Both the position numbers and the translations under genes were made by a program. Shown here in pieces: positions 50,639 to 59,958 of a stretch of DNA of 64,000 nucleotides. Origin of the DNA: Bacteroidota bacterium. Its GTDB lineage: Bacteria > Bacteroidota > Bacteroidia > B-17B0 > Aurantibacillaceae. A model generated the notes under the pieces. The model ran no database searches and had not been told where the DNA came from. It saw nothing but the letters and a program-made list of their open reading frames with translations. The DNA lies in contig CANFTW010000008.1 in the NCBI GenBank assembly GCA_947450025.1, forward strand, positions 62,001 through 126,000. Reading direction: 5' to 3'. Position 1 is the stretch's first letter. Each line of letters opens with the position of its first letter.

Positions 50639-52162
50639 ATGCAACAAGCCCTACCTATATTTTCTGCTGAACAAATTAAAACGATAGATGCTTACACAAT
50701 TCAATCAGAGCCAATTGAATCTATTGATTTAATGGAGCGAGCTGCGTTTAAGTGTTCGCAATGGATTGTGAAGCATTATGATGTAGAAACTGTTTTTAAA
50801 ATTTGTTGTGGATTAGGAAATAATGGGGGAGATGGTTTGGCTATTGCTCGGCAATTGTTAGAGAATGGTTATAAGGTTGAGGTATTTATGATTAATTATT
50901 CTGATAAGTGCTCCGAAGATTTTTTAATTAATAAAAAACGAGTAGAAGATTTATTCCCAATGTTTTTAATGGAAGTAAATGATGTCACTCATCTTCCTCA
51001 TTTTCAAAAATCTGATATTGTTATTGATGCTTTGTTTGGGATTGGTTTATCTAAACCATTAACAGGCTTAGCGGCAGAGTGCGTAAATGTGATGAACGAA
51101 AGTAAAGCAGCGATAATATCGATTGATGTGCCATCTGGTTTATTTGTAGATAAGGATACTGAAAAAAATTCTACAATTATTAAAGCACTGCATACGCTAA
51201 CGTTTCAAAATCCTAAGTTAGGATTTATGTTTGCTGAAAATAACCTCTATGTTGGAAATGGACATGTATTAGATATTGATTTAAAATGGTCAGCAGATAT
51301 TCAAAGTCTTTGTCATGACTTTTATGTAACCGAAAACTTTATTAAACAATTATTGAAACCACGTCAAAAATTTTCTCATAAAGGAACTTTCGGACATAGT
51401 TTATTGGTGGTTGGTAGTTATGGAAAAATGGGTGCTGCTATTATGAGTGCTCAAGCCTTATTACGAAGTGGAGCAGGTTTATTGACAGTGTGTGTGCCTC
51501 AATGCGGTTATGATATTATGCAGACCTCTGTACCCGAAGCGATGGCTTTAGTGAATGGAAATGAATTTATTCAATTTGAGGAATTAGATATTAGTACATA
51601 TTCTGCTATTGGTATTGGACCCGGAATAGGAACAGAAAGCGATACACAGCAAAGTGTCAAAACCATATTGCAATCTTCTACAAAACCTTTAGTGATTGAT
51701 GCTGATGCCTTAAATAGTATTGGCTTAAATAAAGAATGGTTGAAGTTCATTCCTCCAAATTCTATTTTAACGCCACATCCAAAAGAGTTTGAACGTTTGA
51801 CTAACGCAGCAGCAAATGATTTTGAAAGACATCAATTGCAACTTGAATTTTCGAAACAGTATAACGTATATGTGATTTTAAAAGGTGCTCATACTTGTAT
51901 AACCACACCTCAAGGAGAAAGTTATTTTAACAGTACTGGTAATTCCGGATTAGCAAAGGGTGGAAGCGGAGATGTGTTGACAGGATTGATTACAGGACTG
52001 TTAGCGCAAGGCTATTCTTCTTTTGAAGCAAGTGTGATTGGTGTTTACATTCATGGTTTAGCGGGAGATATCACTAAAGAAGAAAAGGGAGAAGTGGCAA
52101 TGATTCCAACCGATGTGATTGAAAATATTCCGAATGCTTTTAAGCGATTAGCTATTAATTAG
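50639..52162 (+). CDS. nnr: Bifunctional NAD(P)H-hydrate epimerase / ADP-dependent NAD(P)H-hydrate dehydratase
   Basis: 507 aa; GLGNNGGDGLAIARQL, IDALFGIGLSKPL, DVPSGLFVD; C-term LVVGSYGKMGAAIMSAQALLRSGAGL, LTPHPKEFERL, GNSGLAKGGSGDVLTGLITGLLAQG. Confidence 0.96.
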   Translation: MQQALPIFSAEQIKTIDAYTIQSEPIESIDLMERAAFKCSQWIVKHYDVETVFKICCGLGNNGGDGLAIARQLLENGYKVEVFMINYSDKCSEDFLINKKRVEDLFPMFLMEVNDVTHLPHFQKSDIVIDALFGIGLSKPLTGLAAECVNVMNESKAAIISIDVPSGLFVDKDTEKNSTIIKALHTLTFQNPKLGFMFAENNLYVGNGHVLDIDLKWSADIQSLCHDFYVTENFIKQLLKPRQKFSHKGTFGHSLLVVGSYGKMGAAIMSAQALLRSGAGLLTVCVPQCGYDIMQTSVPEAMALVNGNEFIQFEELDISTYSAIGIGPGIGTESDTQQSVKTILQSSTKPLVIDADALNSIGLNKEWLKFIPPNSILTPHPKEFERLTNAAANDFERHQLQLEFSKQYNVYVILKGAHTCITTPQGESYFNSTGNSGLAKGGSGDVLTGLITGLLAQGYSSFEASVIGVYIHGLAGDITKEEKGEVAMIPTDVIENIPNAFKRLAIN

Positions 52163-52836
52163 CTAATGATTTTACCATCGGCCATTTCAATAGTGCGATG
52201 TGTTCTAGCTGCAAAATCAGGATCATGTGTCACAATTAATAAGGCTTGATTTCTTTCTTTAACAAGATTATTAAAAATATCAAAAACCATATCGCTGTTT
52301 TTCTTATCTAAATTACCAGTTGGTTCATCTCCCATAATAATGATTGGATCATTTATTAAGGCGCGCGCAATGGCAACACGCTGCTTTTGTCCACCACTTA
52401 ATTGATTAGGTGACTTTAATGCTTGATCTGCCATGTCTAATGTTCTCAGGTGTTCCATAGCGCGATGTTCAATTTCTTTTAAAGGATATTTTGCTAATTT
52501 AATACCTGGTAACATGACATTCCGTAGGACATTATATTCTGCTAATAAATAATGAAACTGAAACACAAAACCGATATGCTCATTTCTGACAATGGCTAAA
52601 TCTTTATCTGTTTTTTTTGTCAGGTTGACATTATTAATTAATAACTCTCCTTCGTAAGCTGTATCCATGGTTGATAGGATATACAGTAAGGTTGATTTTC
52701 CACAGCCTGATTTTCCAACAACCGAAACAAACTCACCTTCATTAATAGACATATTGATATCAGACAATACTCTAAACTTTACAGGATCGTAAAAGTATTT
52801 ATTGATATTAATTGTTTCTAGTACTTTCTTCGGCAT
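52159..52836 (-). CDS. ABC transporter ATP-binding protein (MacB/LolD-type)
   Basis: 225 aa; [46 protein letters not shown]. Confidence 0.95.
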   Translation of the reverse strand: MPKKVLETININKYFYDPVKFRVLSDINMSINEGEFVSVVGKSGCGKSTLLYILSTMDTAYEGELLINNVNLTKKTDKDLAIVRNEHIGFVFQFHYLLAEYNVLRNVMLPGIKLAKYPLKEIEHRAMEHLRTLDMADQALKSPNQLSGGQKQRVAIARALINDPIIIMGDEPTGNLDKKNSDMVFDIFNNLVKERNQALLIVTHDPDFAARTHRTIEMADGKIIS

Positions 52837-52837
52837 G

Positions 52838-54097
52838 TTATTTTCCTCTAATAATTTCTACTGGATCTATTTTACTAGCTTTTAAAGCAGGAAATAATCC
52901 AGCTATGGTTGTGGTACAAACTGCAAATGTAAAACCAATGACGTAGTAGGTAATTTTATAATCTATAGGATAGGTTTTAATAGTTGGTAAGGACGCTGTT
53001 TCAAATGGAATGATGTCAATAATGTTACTGATGCCAAATCCAAAGAGTAATCCAAAGAGTCCGCCCACAATACCAATAATTAATGATAGGGAAATGAAAA
53101 CCCATTTCACATCATTACCAGAAAAGCCAGTTGCTTTTAAAATAGCAATAGAGTCCATTTTTTCATAAATCATCATGTTTAAAATATTATAAATTCCGAA
53201 GCCCGCAACAATTAATAAAGTTATACCAACAGCATATGAAATAATTGAACGTACTTTACTTCCCGTTTCAAATTGCGAATTGGCGGTTTGGGCATCAATC
53301 ACATCTATTTTAAATTTTTCTTGATATTCTTTAGCTACCTCAGGAGCCATTAATACATCCGTAAGTTTAACTTGTATATCGGTAATATAACTTGCAGATT
53401 CTCCTAGTAACATTTGAGCGGTTCTTAGAGAGGTGTAACTCATGGTATTGTCAATTTCGGCAATTCCAATCTGCATCACACCTACAACTTTTAAACTTAC
53501 TAAGCCGCCTTTAATAGTGGTAATTTTAATGACATCTCCAATTTTAACGAGCATTTTTTCGGCTAAGCCTTTACCAATAATAATCGTATTGTTTTCATTG
53601 CTTAAATCAAACACATTGCCTTCAATAATATAATCGCTCACTTTAAATAAATGTTCTTCAGCTGGAACATCAATACCATTGACAACTCCGGTTATTTCAA
53701 TGGAGCCTGTGTTAAAGAAAACAGGAGCTGTTACTTTTGGTGCGACATCAATAACGCGTTTGTCTTGTTTTAAAATATTGATGATGGCTTTGCTATTATA
53801 TATTTCTCTGCCTCTATCTTTTGGTTTGATAGATTGTATGAAGTTTATATTGTTTTTATATTCTTTAGAAATTAATACAGGTTGATCTGGACTTGGTTTT
53901 ACTTCGTTGTATAATCTTACATGAGGCGTACGGTTTAACATTAATCCATCTAATAAATTATTTAATCCATTCATGAAACCTAATAAAGTAATAAACATAG
54001 CAATACCAAATGTAACCCCAACTGCTGCAATGATAGATTGTTTTAATCTCGCGCGAATAAGGTTAATGGCTATGTCTATGATTAATTTAAAGTTCAA
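52838..54097 (-). CDS. ABC transporter permease (MacB/FtsX-type)
   Basis: 419 aa; N-term TM, periplasmic MacB-like domain, C-terminal FtsX TMs with KMDSIAILKATGFSGNDVKWVF. Confidence 0.93.
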   Translation of the reverse strand: MNFKLIIDIAINLIRARLKQSIIAAVGVTFGIAMFITLLGFMNGLNNLLDGLMLNRTPHVRLYNEVKPSPDQPVLISKEYKNNINFIQSIKPKDRGREIYNSKAIINILKQDKRVIDVAPKVTAPVFFNTGSIEITGVVNGIDVPAEEHLFKVSDYIIEGNVFDLSNENNTIIIGKGLAEKMLVKIGDVIKITTIKGGLVSLKVVGVMQIGIAEIDNTMSYTSLRTAQMLLGESASYITDIQVKLTDVLMAPEVAKEYQEKFKIDVIDAQTANSQFETGSKVRSIISYAVGITLLIVAGFGIYNILNMMIYEKMDSIAILKATGFSGNDVKWVFISLSLIIGIVGGLFGLLFGFGISNIIDIIPFETASLPTIKTYPIDYKITYYVIGFTFAVCTTTIAGLFPALKASKIDPVEIIRGK

Positions 54098-54101
54098 TGG
54101 A

Positions 54102-55187
54102 TTATGGTTTATAGATGGTTTCGTTTTCTTTTAATCCTTCTAATACTTCCGTTTTTTGATAATCTTTTAATCCCAATTTTACTTCTCGTTTTTCGTCTTT
54201 ATTTAGTAAAACATATTTGCCATCAATAATATAATTATTGGGAACCGTAATAATATTTTTTTTAGTTTGAATAATAATATTTGCTTCCACCGATAAATTT
54301 GGGAATAATTTTTTTGGAGGATTAATAAAGCGTGCCTCCACGGTGAATGTTCTTGTGCGTTCATTCATAATTGGGTATACCTTATCGACAATGGCTTCTA
54401 AAACCTCTCCTTTGTAACTATCCATCGTAATTAGCGCTTTTTGTCCAATATTAATTTTAATAATATCGTTTTCATCCACTGCTAATTCAAGCAAAAAAGT
54501 ATCAGCCTTTCCTATAACCGCTAATGGTGTTTGTGGAGTCACTAATTCTCCACGTTCTTTTAAGATGTCATAAACTCTACCATTAATCGAACTTTTAATA
54601 GAGTAGTCACTAAAAAGTTTTTGATTAATATCATAATTGACATTGGCACGTTTAAATTCATTTTGTAATTGTGTTTTTAATTGTGCTAAGCGCTTTTGAG
54701 CGGTTTGGAAATTTACTAATGAATTATTGTATGCAAGTTGCCTTTGTTCAAAATCTAATTTGGAGCCAATGTTTTGCTCCCATAATTTTTTTTGACGAAA
54801 GTAAAGTGATGAGTCTAATTGTAATTTTTCTAGTGCTAAATTGACGTTTAATTCAATTTCCTCTAATTTATCAGAGCCTTTTCGGTTATTTTCAGTGCTT
54901 AAGTCTAATGCGATTCTTGCGTTCTCTGTGTTTAATTCAGAGGTTAAATTATCAATTTCTAAAAGGGTTTGACCCTTAGTGATATTTTCTCCTCTGTTAA
55001 CGATAATGTTTTGCAAAACACCATTGACAGTAGAATAGACATTGTATTGATCAATCGCTTTTACTTTCCCCGAAGCATATACTGATTCAGTGATGTCGCT
55101 GCTCGTTACTTGAATATTTTCTTTTTCCTTTTTGCAAGATAAAAAGATGATTAAAAGGCCTAGTGAAAGAATGAATATTTTTTTCAT
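54102..55187 (-). CDS. HlyD/MacA-family periplasmic adaptor (RND/ABC efflux) lipoprotein
   Basis: 361 aa; lipobox LIIFLSCKK; YASGKVKAIDQYNVYSTVNGVLQNIIVNRGENITKGQTLLEID; coiled-coil; GRVYDILKERGELVTPQTPLAVIG. Confidence 0.93.
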   Translation of the reverse strand: MKKIFILSLGLLIIFLSCKKEKENIQVTSSDITESVYASGKVKAIDQYNVYSTVNGVLQNIIVNRGENITKGQTLLEIDNLTSELNTENARIALDLSTENNRKGSDKLEEIELNVNLALEKLQLDSSLYFRQKKLWEQNIGSKLDFEQRQLAYNNSLVNFQTAQKRLAQLKTQLQNEFKRANVNYDINQKLFSDYSIKSSINGRVYDILKERGELVTPQTPLAVIGKADTFLLELAVDENDIIKINIGQKALITMDSYKGEVLEAIVDKVYPIMNERTRTFTVEARFINPPKKLFPNLSVEANIIIQTKKNIITVPNNYIIDGKYVLLNKDEKREVKLGLKDYQKTEVLEGLKENETIYKP

Positions 55188-55279
55188 GTTTCAAAGATAA
55201 TCATAAAATAGAGAGTGATTCTGACTCTTATCACACAAAAAATCTTATTAAAATGACTTATATCATTCGAATCAACTAA

Positions 55280-56746
55280 TTAGTTTTTCTCAGCAATCAT
55301 TTCACTCACAATTTTAGCACTTAATAAACACAACGGAACACCACCTCCAGGATGAACACTTCCTCCGGTAAAATATAAGTTTTTAATTTTGCTGCTATAA
55401 TTCGCATGCCTTAAAAATGCTGCAAATTTATTGTTGGATGCATTTCCGTATAGTGAACCCCCAAATGAGCTAGTGCGTTGTTCAATTAAATAAGGATCTA
55501 AAACATCTTCTATTTCAATTAATGGTTCAATGTCTGTTTTTAAAACACGATTGATTTTGGCAATAATATGCTTTCTCATCTCTTCAATATAAGTGATTGG
55601 TTGCCCACTTTCATTGGGAGGAACATTGACCATCACGAACCAATTTTCGCAACCTTCAGGGGCATCACTTGTTGTAACTTTTGAAGTGATGTTGATATAA
55701 ATTGTGGGATCTGAATAGTGCTTTTTCTCCCCGAACATACATTTAAATTCTTCTTCACCATTTTCACTAAATAAAATATTATGCAAATTCATGTTTTTAA
55801 ATTGGCTTTTTATCCCCCAATAAAAAATGATAGCGGATAAAGATTTTTGTTGATCTAATATATGTTTTGGAGCTAATTTTTTATCCAACAAATTTGTGTA
55901 AAGATTTTTTATATCAGAGTTGCTAACAACGATATCTGCTGGAATAAACCCATTACTAGTTTTAACACCCGTGACAGCATTGTTTTCAGTTTTGATACTA
56001 GTAACTTTTGTATTAAGTAAATAAGTAGCGCCTAATTTTTTCGATAAGTTAAAGAGATGCATGGTAATGTCGTGCATTCCTCCTTTTGGGGCAAAGGCTC
56101 CAATGTTATGCTCTAAATGCGCAATGATGCCAATTAAAGCTGGAGCTTGATATGGATCAGAACCAGTATAAGTAGCAAATCGGTTAAATAATTGTATGGT
56201 TTTTTTATTTTTGAAACGCGCTGAATGGGCTTCATTCATAGTTTTACCCATTTTCAATTTCCCAATATTGAATATAGCCTTCACTGTTTTTAAATTTAAA
56301 AAATTGGATAATTTATGCAGCGATTGGTTTAAAAATATATCGTTTGTTAAATCGTAGGCTGTTGCACTAAATTTCAATTGGTCATAAATTGATTCTTTTG
56401 TTTCTCCGAATTTTTCAGAAACTTCCTTGGCAAATTTTTCTTTATTAGTATATGCAGTTAATGTTGTGCCATCTTCATAAAAATAGTTGCAAATCGTATC
56501 AAGTTTGACGTATTCAAATTTGCTTTCTTCCTTTGCTAAAGCTGTTAAGTCTTCAATCAACTCTGGTAAAGTAAAGACAGAGGGACCCATATCAAAACGA
56601 TAATTTCCTATTTTTTTTTCAGTTAACTTTCCGCCAACATAATTATTAGCTTCCGCTACGGTTACTTTATGTCCTGCAGCAGATAACCTTACTGCTGCAC
56701 CTAAGCCTCCTGCTCCAGCTCCTATAATGACGATGTGTTTTTGCAT
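55280..56746 (-). CDS. crtD: Carotenoid desaturase of CrtI/CrtD family (likely 1-hydroxycarotenoid 3,4-desaturase-like)
   Basis: 488 aa; IVIIGAGAGGLGAAVRLSAAGHKVTVAEANNYVGGKLTEK, FDMGPSVFTLPEL, C-term LYFTGGSVHPGGGVPLCLLSAKIV. CrtD vs CrtI assignment by resemblance. Confidence 0.75.
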   Translation of the reverse strand: MQKHIVIIGAGAGGLGAAVRLSAAGHKVTVAEANNYVGGKLTEKKIGNYRFDMGPSVFTLPELIEDLTALAKEESKFEYVKLDTICNYFYEDGTTLTAYTNKEKFAKEVSEKFGETKESIYDQLKFSATAYDLTNDIFLNQSLHKLSNFLNLKTVKAIFNIGKLKMGKTMNEAHSARFKNKKTIQLFNRFATYTGSDPYQAPALIGIIAHLEHNIGAFAPKGGMHDITMHLFNLSKKLGATYLLNTKVTSIKTENNAVTGVKTSNGFIPADIVVSNSDIKNLYTNLLDKKLAPKHILDQQKSLSAIIFYWGIKSQFKNMNLHNILFSENGEEEFKCMFGEKKHYSDPTIYINITSKVTTSDAPEGCENWFVMVNVPPNESGQPITYIEEMRKHIIAKINRVLKTDIEPLIEIEDVLDPYLIEQRTSSFGGSLYGNASNNKFAAFLRHANYSSKIKNLYFTGGSVHPGGGVPLCLLSAKIVSEMIAEKN

Positions 56747-56820
56747 AAAATTTAATTATTTTTTCGTTAATGATTAATCCGTAAGTTTAAACAATATTTT
56801 ACAGTTTTTGTTATAAGTGT

Positions 56821-58296
56821 ATGTCTAAAAAAGTTACAATTATAGGTTCGGGTTTTTCTGGTTTATCTTCAGCTTGTTATCTTGCTAAACAAGGTTGTGA
56901 GGTTATTGTTTTAGAAAAACATAGTCAGGTGGGTGGAAGAGCTAGGAAATTTGAACAAGATGGATTCGTTTATGATATGGGACCCAGTTGGTATTGGATG
57001 CCTGATGTGTTTGAGAAGTTTTTTGGAGATTTTGGTAAAAAAGTGTCTGATTATTATGAGTTAGAGAGACTTTCTCCTTCTTATCGTGTTATTTATAAAG
57101 ATGGTCCATTAGATATTCCAAGCAATACTGATGATTTGTATGCTATGTTTGAAAGTATTGAGAAGGGAAGCGCTGATAAATTAAGACAGTTTTTAAAAGA
57201 AGCGGAATATAAATACAATATAGGCATGAATGATTTAGTTTATAAACCAGGTTTATCCTTAATGGAGTTTATGAATCTTCGCTTTTTTAAAGGTGTATTT
57301 AAATTAGATGTGTTTAATTCGATTGCTTCACATATTCGAAAATCATTTACAAATCCTAAGTTAATTCAGTTATTGGAATTTCCCGTACTATTTTTAGGCG
57401 CATTACCTAAAAACACGCCTGCATTATACAGTTTGATGAACTATTCGGATATGATTGGAGGTACTTGGTATCCAAAAGGAGGAATGGTCAGTGTTGTCAA
57501 TGGCATGCATCAATTAGCTTTAGAATTAGGGGTTAAGTTTGTGTTAAATGCCGATGTTTCTAAAATTAAGGTAAACGAAAATAAAGCTAATGAAATTATT
57601 TATTCAGAAACTCATGATGGTTTTGGCGCTATAGTCTCAAGTGCAGATTACAATTTTACGGAACAAAAGCTATTAGACGAACAATACAGAAATTATTCTG
57701 TAAAATATTGGGATACTAGAAAAATGGCACCTTCTAGTTTAATATTTTACATTGGTGTTAATAAAAAACTTCCAAATTTATTACATCATACGCTGTTTTT
57801 TGATGAGGATTTTGCAAAACATTCAGATGAAATTTATACTGATCCAAAATGGCCCACAAATCCGTTATTGTATTTAAGCTGTACCTCGCAAACAGATAGC
57901 CATGTGGCACCTGAAGGTTGTGAAAATTTAATGGTGTTAATTCCAATTGCTCCGAATTTAAAAGATGATCAATCAACTAATAATCGATATTTTGATATGG
58001 TTATTTCTCGAATTGAAAAGCAAATAGGGGTTTCTTTTAAGGAAAATATTGTTTTAAGAAGAGATTACGCTACTTCTGATTTTATAAAAGATTATAATTC
58101 TTTTAAAGGTAATGCATACGGATTAGCAAATACCTTAAGTCAAACAGCTATTTTAAAACCTAGTTTAAAAAATAAAAAGGTTAAAAATTTATTTTATACG
58201 GGTCAATTAACGGTGCCCGGGCCTGGTGTGCCTCCGTGTTTAATATCAGGTAAATTAGTTGCTGAGCAGGTTTTAAAGTATTTAAATAAAAAATAA
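56821..58296 (+). CDS. crtI: Phytoene desaturase
   Basis: 491 aa; VTIIGSGFSGLSSACYLAKQGCEVIVLEKHSQVGGRARKFEQDGFVYDMGPSWYWMPDVFE, C-term YTGQLTVPGPGVPPCLISGKLVAEQ; followed by crtB. Confidence 0.92.
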   Translation: MSKKVTIIGSGFSGLSSACYLAKQGCEVIVLEKHSQVGGRARKFEQDGFVYDMGPSWYWMPDVFEKFFGDFGKKVSDYYELERLSPSYRVIYKDGPLDIPSNTDDLYAMFESIEKGSADKLRQFLKEAEYKYNIGMNDLVYKPGLSLMEFMNLRFFKGVFKLDVFNSIASHIRKSFTNPKLIQLLEFPVLFLGALPKNTPALYSLMNYSDMIGGTWYPKGGMVSVVNGMHQLALELGVKFVLNADVSKIKVNENKANEIIYSETHDGFGAIVSSADYNFTEQKLLDEQYRNYSVKYWDTRKMAPSSLIFYIGVNKKLPNLLHHTLFFDEDFAKHSDEIYTDPKWPTNPLLYLSCTSQTDSHVAPEGCENLMVLIPIAPNLKDDQSTNNRYFDMVISRIEKQIGVSFKENIVLRRDYATSDFIKDYNSFKGNAYGLANTLSQTAILKPSLKNKKVKNLFYTGQLTVPGPGVPPCLISGKLVAEQVLKYLNKK

Positions 58297-58379
58297 AAAC
58301 AGCTAAACAAATTCTATTTTAGATTGTTTTCATGATAAATGTCATATTTTTACTATATTAGTCACAATTTAAAATCCGA

Positions 58380-59216
58380 ATGAAACAATTATTTGATAAT
58401 GTCAGCATAAAAACCAGTAAAATGGTTACAAATAGCTACAGCACTTCGTTTTCGTTGGGTATCAAGTTTTTGCATAAACAATTTCAAGATCCTATCTATA
58501 GCGTTTATGGTTTTGTTCGCTTTGCAGATGAAATCGTTGATACCTTCCATGATTTTAATAAAAAGGAATTATTAGACGAATTTAAAGTTGAAACTTATCG
58601 TGCTATAGAAAGAGGAATTAGCTTAAATCCTGTTTTAAATAGTTTTCAAAAAGTAGTAAATGATTATAAAATTGATTTACACTTAATTGAAACGTTTTTG
58701 AAAAGTATGGAGATGGATTTAGAGAAGAAAGAATATACGGAAGAAGGGTATAAGGAATATATTTTAGGAAGTGCCGAAGTGGTTGGGTTAATGTGTTTAA
58801 GAGTATTTGTTAAGGGTGATCAAAAAATGTATGATGATTTAACGCCATATGCAATGTCCTTAGGTTCAGCTTTTCAAAAGATTAACTTCTTACGTGATTT
58901 ACATGCTGATTATCTGGGTATGGGTAGAGTTTATTTTCCAAATGTTGAAATAAAAGAATTGAATCCTACAACTAAAATGGCACTAGAGGATGATATTGAA
59001 ATTGATTTTAATAAAGGATTAGAAGGTATTAAATTATTGCCTAAAGACTCTCGTTTTGGAGTATATGTAGCATATATATATTATCGTAAATTATTTAATA
59101 AAATTAAATCGCTTCATCCGGAGCGTATTTTAGAAGAGCGTATTCGAATTCCAAATTCTCAAAAAATGGCATTGTTTGCTAGTTCTTACGTTCGTCATAG
59201 TTTAAATTTATTATAG
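58380..59216 (+). CDS. crtB: Phytoene/squalene synthase family protein
   Basis: 278 aa; SYSTSFSLGIKFL, YGFVRFADEIVDTFHDF, LRVFVKGD, GSAFQKINFLRDLHADYLGMGRVYFP. Confidence 0.94.
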   Translation: MKQLFDNVSIKTSKMVTNSYSTSFSLGIKFLHKQFQDPIYSVYGFVRFADEIVDTFHDFNKKELLDEFKVETYRAIERGISLNPVLNSFQKVVNDYKIDLHLIETFLKSMEMDLEKKEYTEEGYKEYILGSAEVVGLMCLRVFVKGDQKMYDDLTPYAMSLGSAFQKINFLRDLHADYLGMGRVYFPNVEIKELNPTTKMALEDDIEIDFNKGLEGIKLLPKDSRFGVYVAYIYYRKLFNKIKSLHPERILEERIRIPNSQKMALFASSYVRHSLNLL

Positions 59217-59249
59217 TCCCTCTTTTTTTAGAGTTTAAGAACATTTTTA

Positions 59250-59771
59250 ATGAATAAAGAATATGTCATATTAGTTGATGAACGTGATAATGACATTGGT
59301 GTAATGGAGAAAATGATGGCCCATGAGAAAGGCTTATTGCATCGCGCATTTTCAGTATTCATTTTTAATGATAAGCAAGAGTTGTTGCTTCAACAGCGCG
59401 CTATTTCGAAATACCATAGCGGTGGTTTATGGACAAACACCTGTTGTTCTCATCCTCGTCCAAACGAAACAATCAAAGATGCAGCCAATCGAAGATTATT
59501 TGAAGAAATGGGCATGACCTGTCAATTGCAGGTTAAAACTAATTTTATTTATAAAACACCATTTGAAAATGGATTAACCGAACATGAGTTAGATTATGTT
59601 TTGATTGGTTCAACAAATCAAAATCCACAAATTAATCGAGATGAGGTAGAGAGTTTTAAATGGCAAACTTTAGAAGATTTAAAAAAGGATGTGGCAGCTA
59701 ACCCTGAGCAATTTACCTCATGGTTTAAGATAGCTTTAGAAAAGGTGTTTAAAGAATATCATTTCATATAA
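59250..59771 (+). CDS. idi: Isopentenyl-diphosphate delta-isomerase (type 1, Nudix)
   Basis: 173 aa; KGLLHRAFSVFIFNDKQELLLQQRAISKYHSGGLWTNTCCSHPRPNE, AANRRLFEEMGM, ELDYVLIG. Confidence 0.96.
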   Translation: MNKEYVILVDERDNDIGVMEKMMAHEKGLLHRAFSVFIFNDKQELLLQQRAISKYHSGGLWTNTCCSHPRPNETIKDAANRRLFEEMGMTCQLQVKTNFIYKTPFENGLTEHELDYVLIGSTNQNPQINRDEVESFKWQTLEDLKKDVAANPEQFTSWFKIALEKVFKEYHFI

Positions 59772-59926
59772 AATTCCCTTTTTAATTTCCTTATTTATGC
59801 GCTATAACTCGCTTAAAAGAGAATCAACGAGTTTTATTCCTTTATATTCAAGCATTTAAAAGAAAAATAATTCCCAATCTGTTGATATTCAAGGAATTAA
59901 ATATTTTATTATTTCAGATTATTTCT

Positions 59927-59934
59927 TATTTTTG
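59927..59934 (+). promoter_or_regulatory. Exact TAnnTTTG -7 box upstream of hppA
   Basis: TATTTTTG at 59927-59934, 24 nt before ATG at 59959. Confidence 0.4.
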
Positions 59935-59958
59935 CAACCTTAATAAAAAATATAATAT

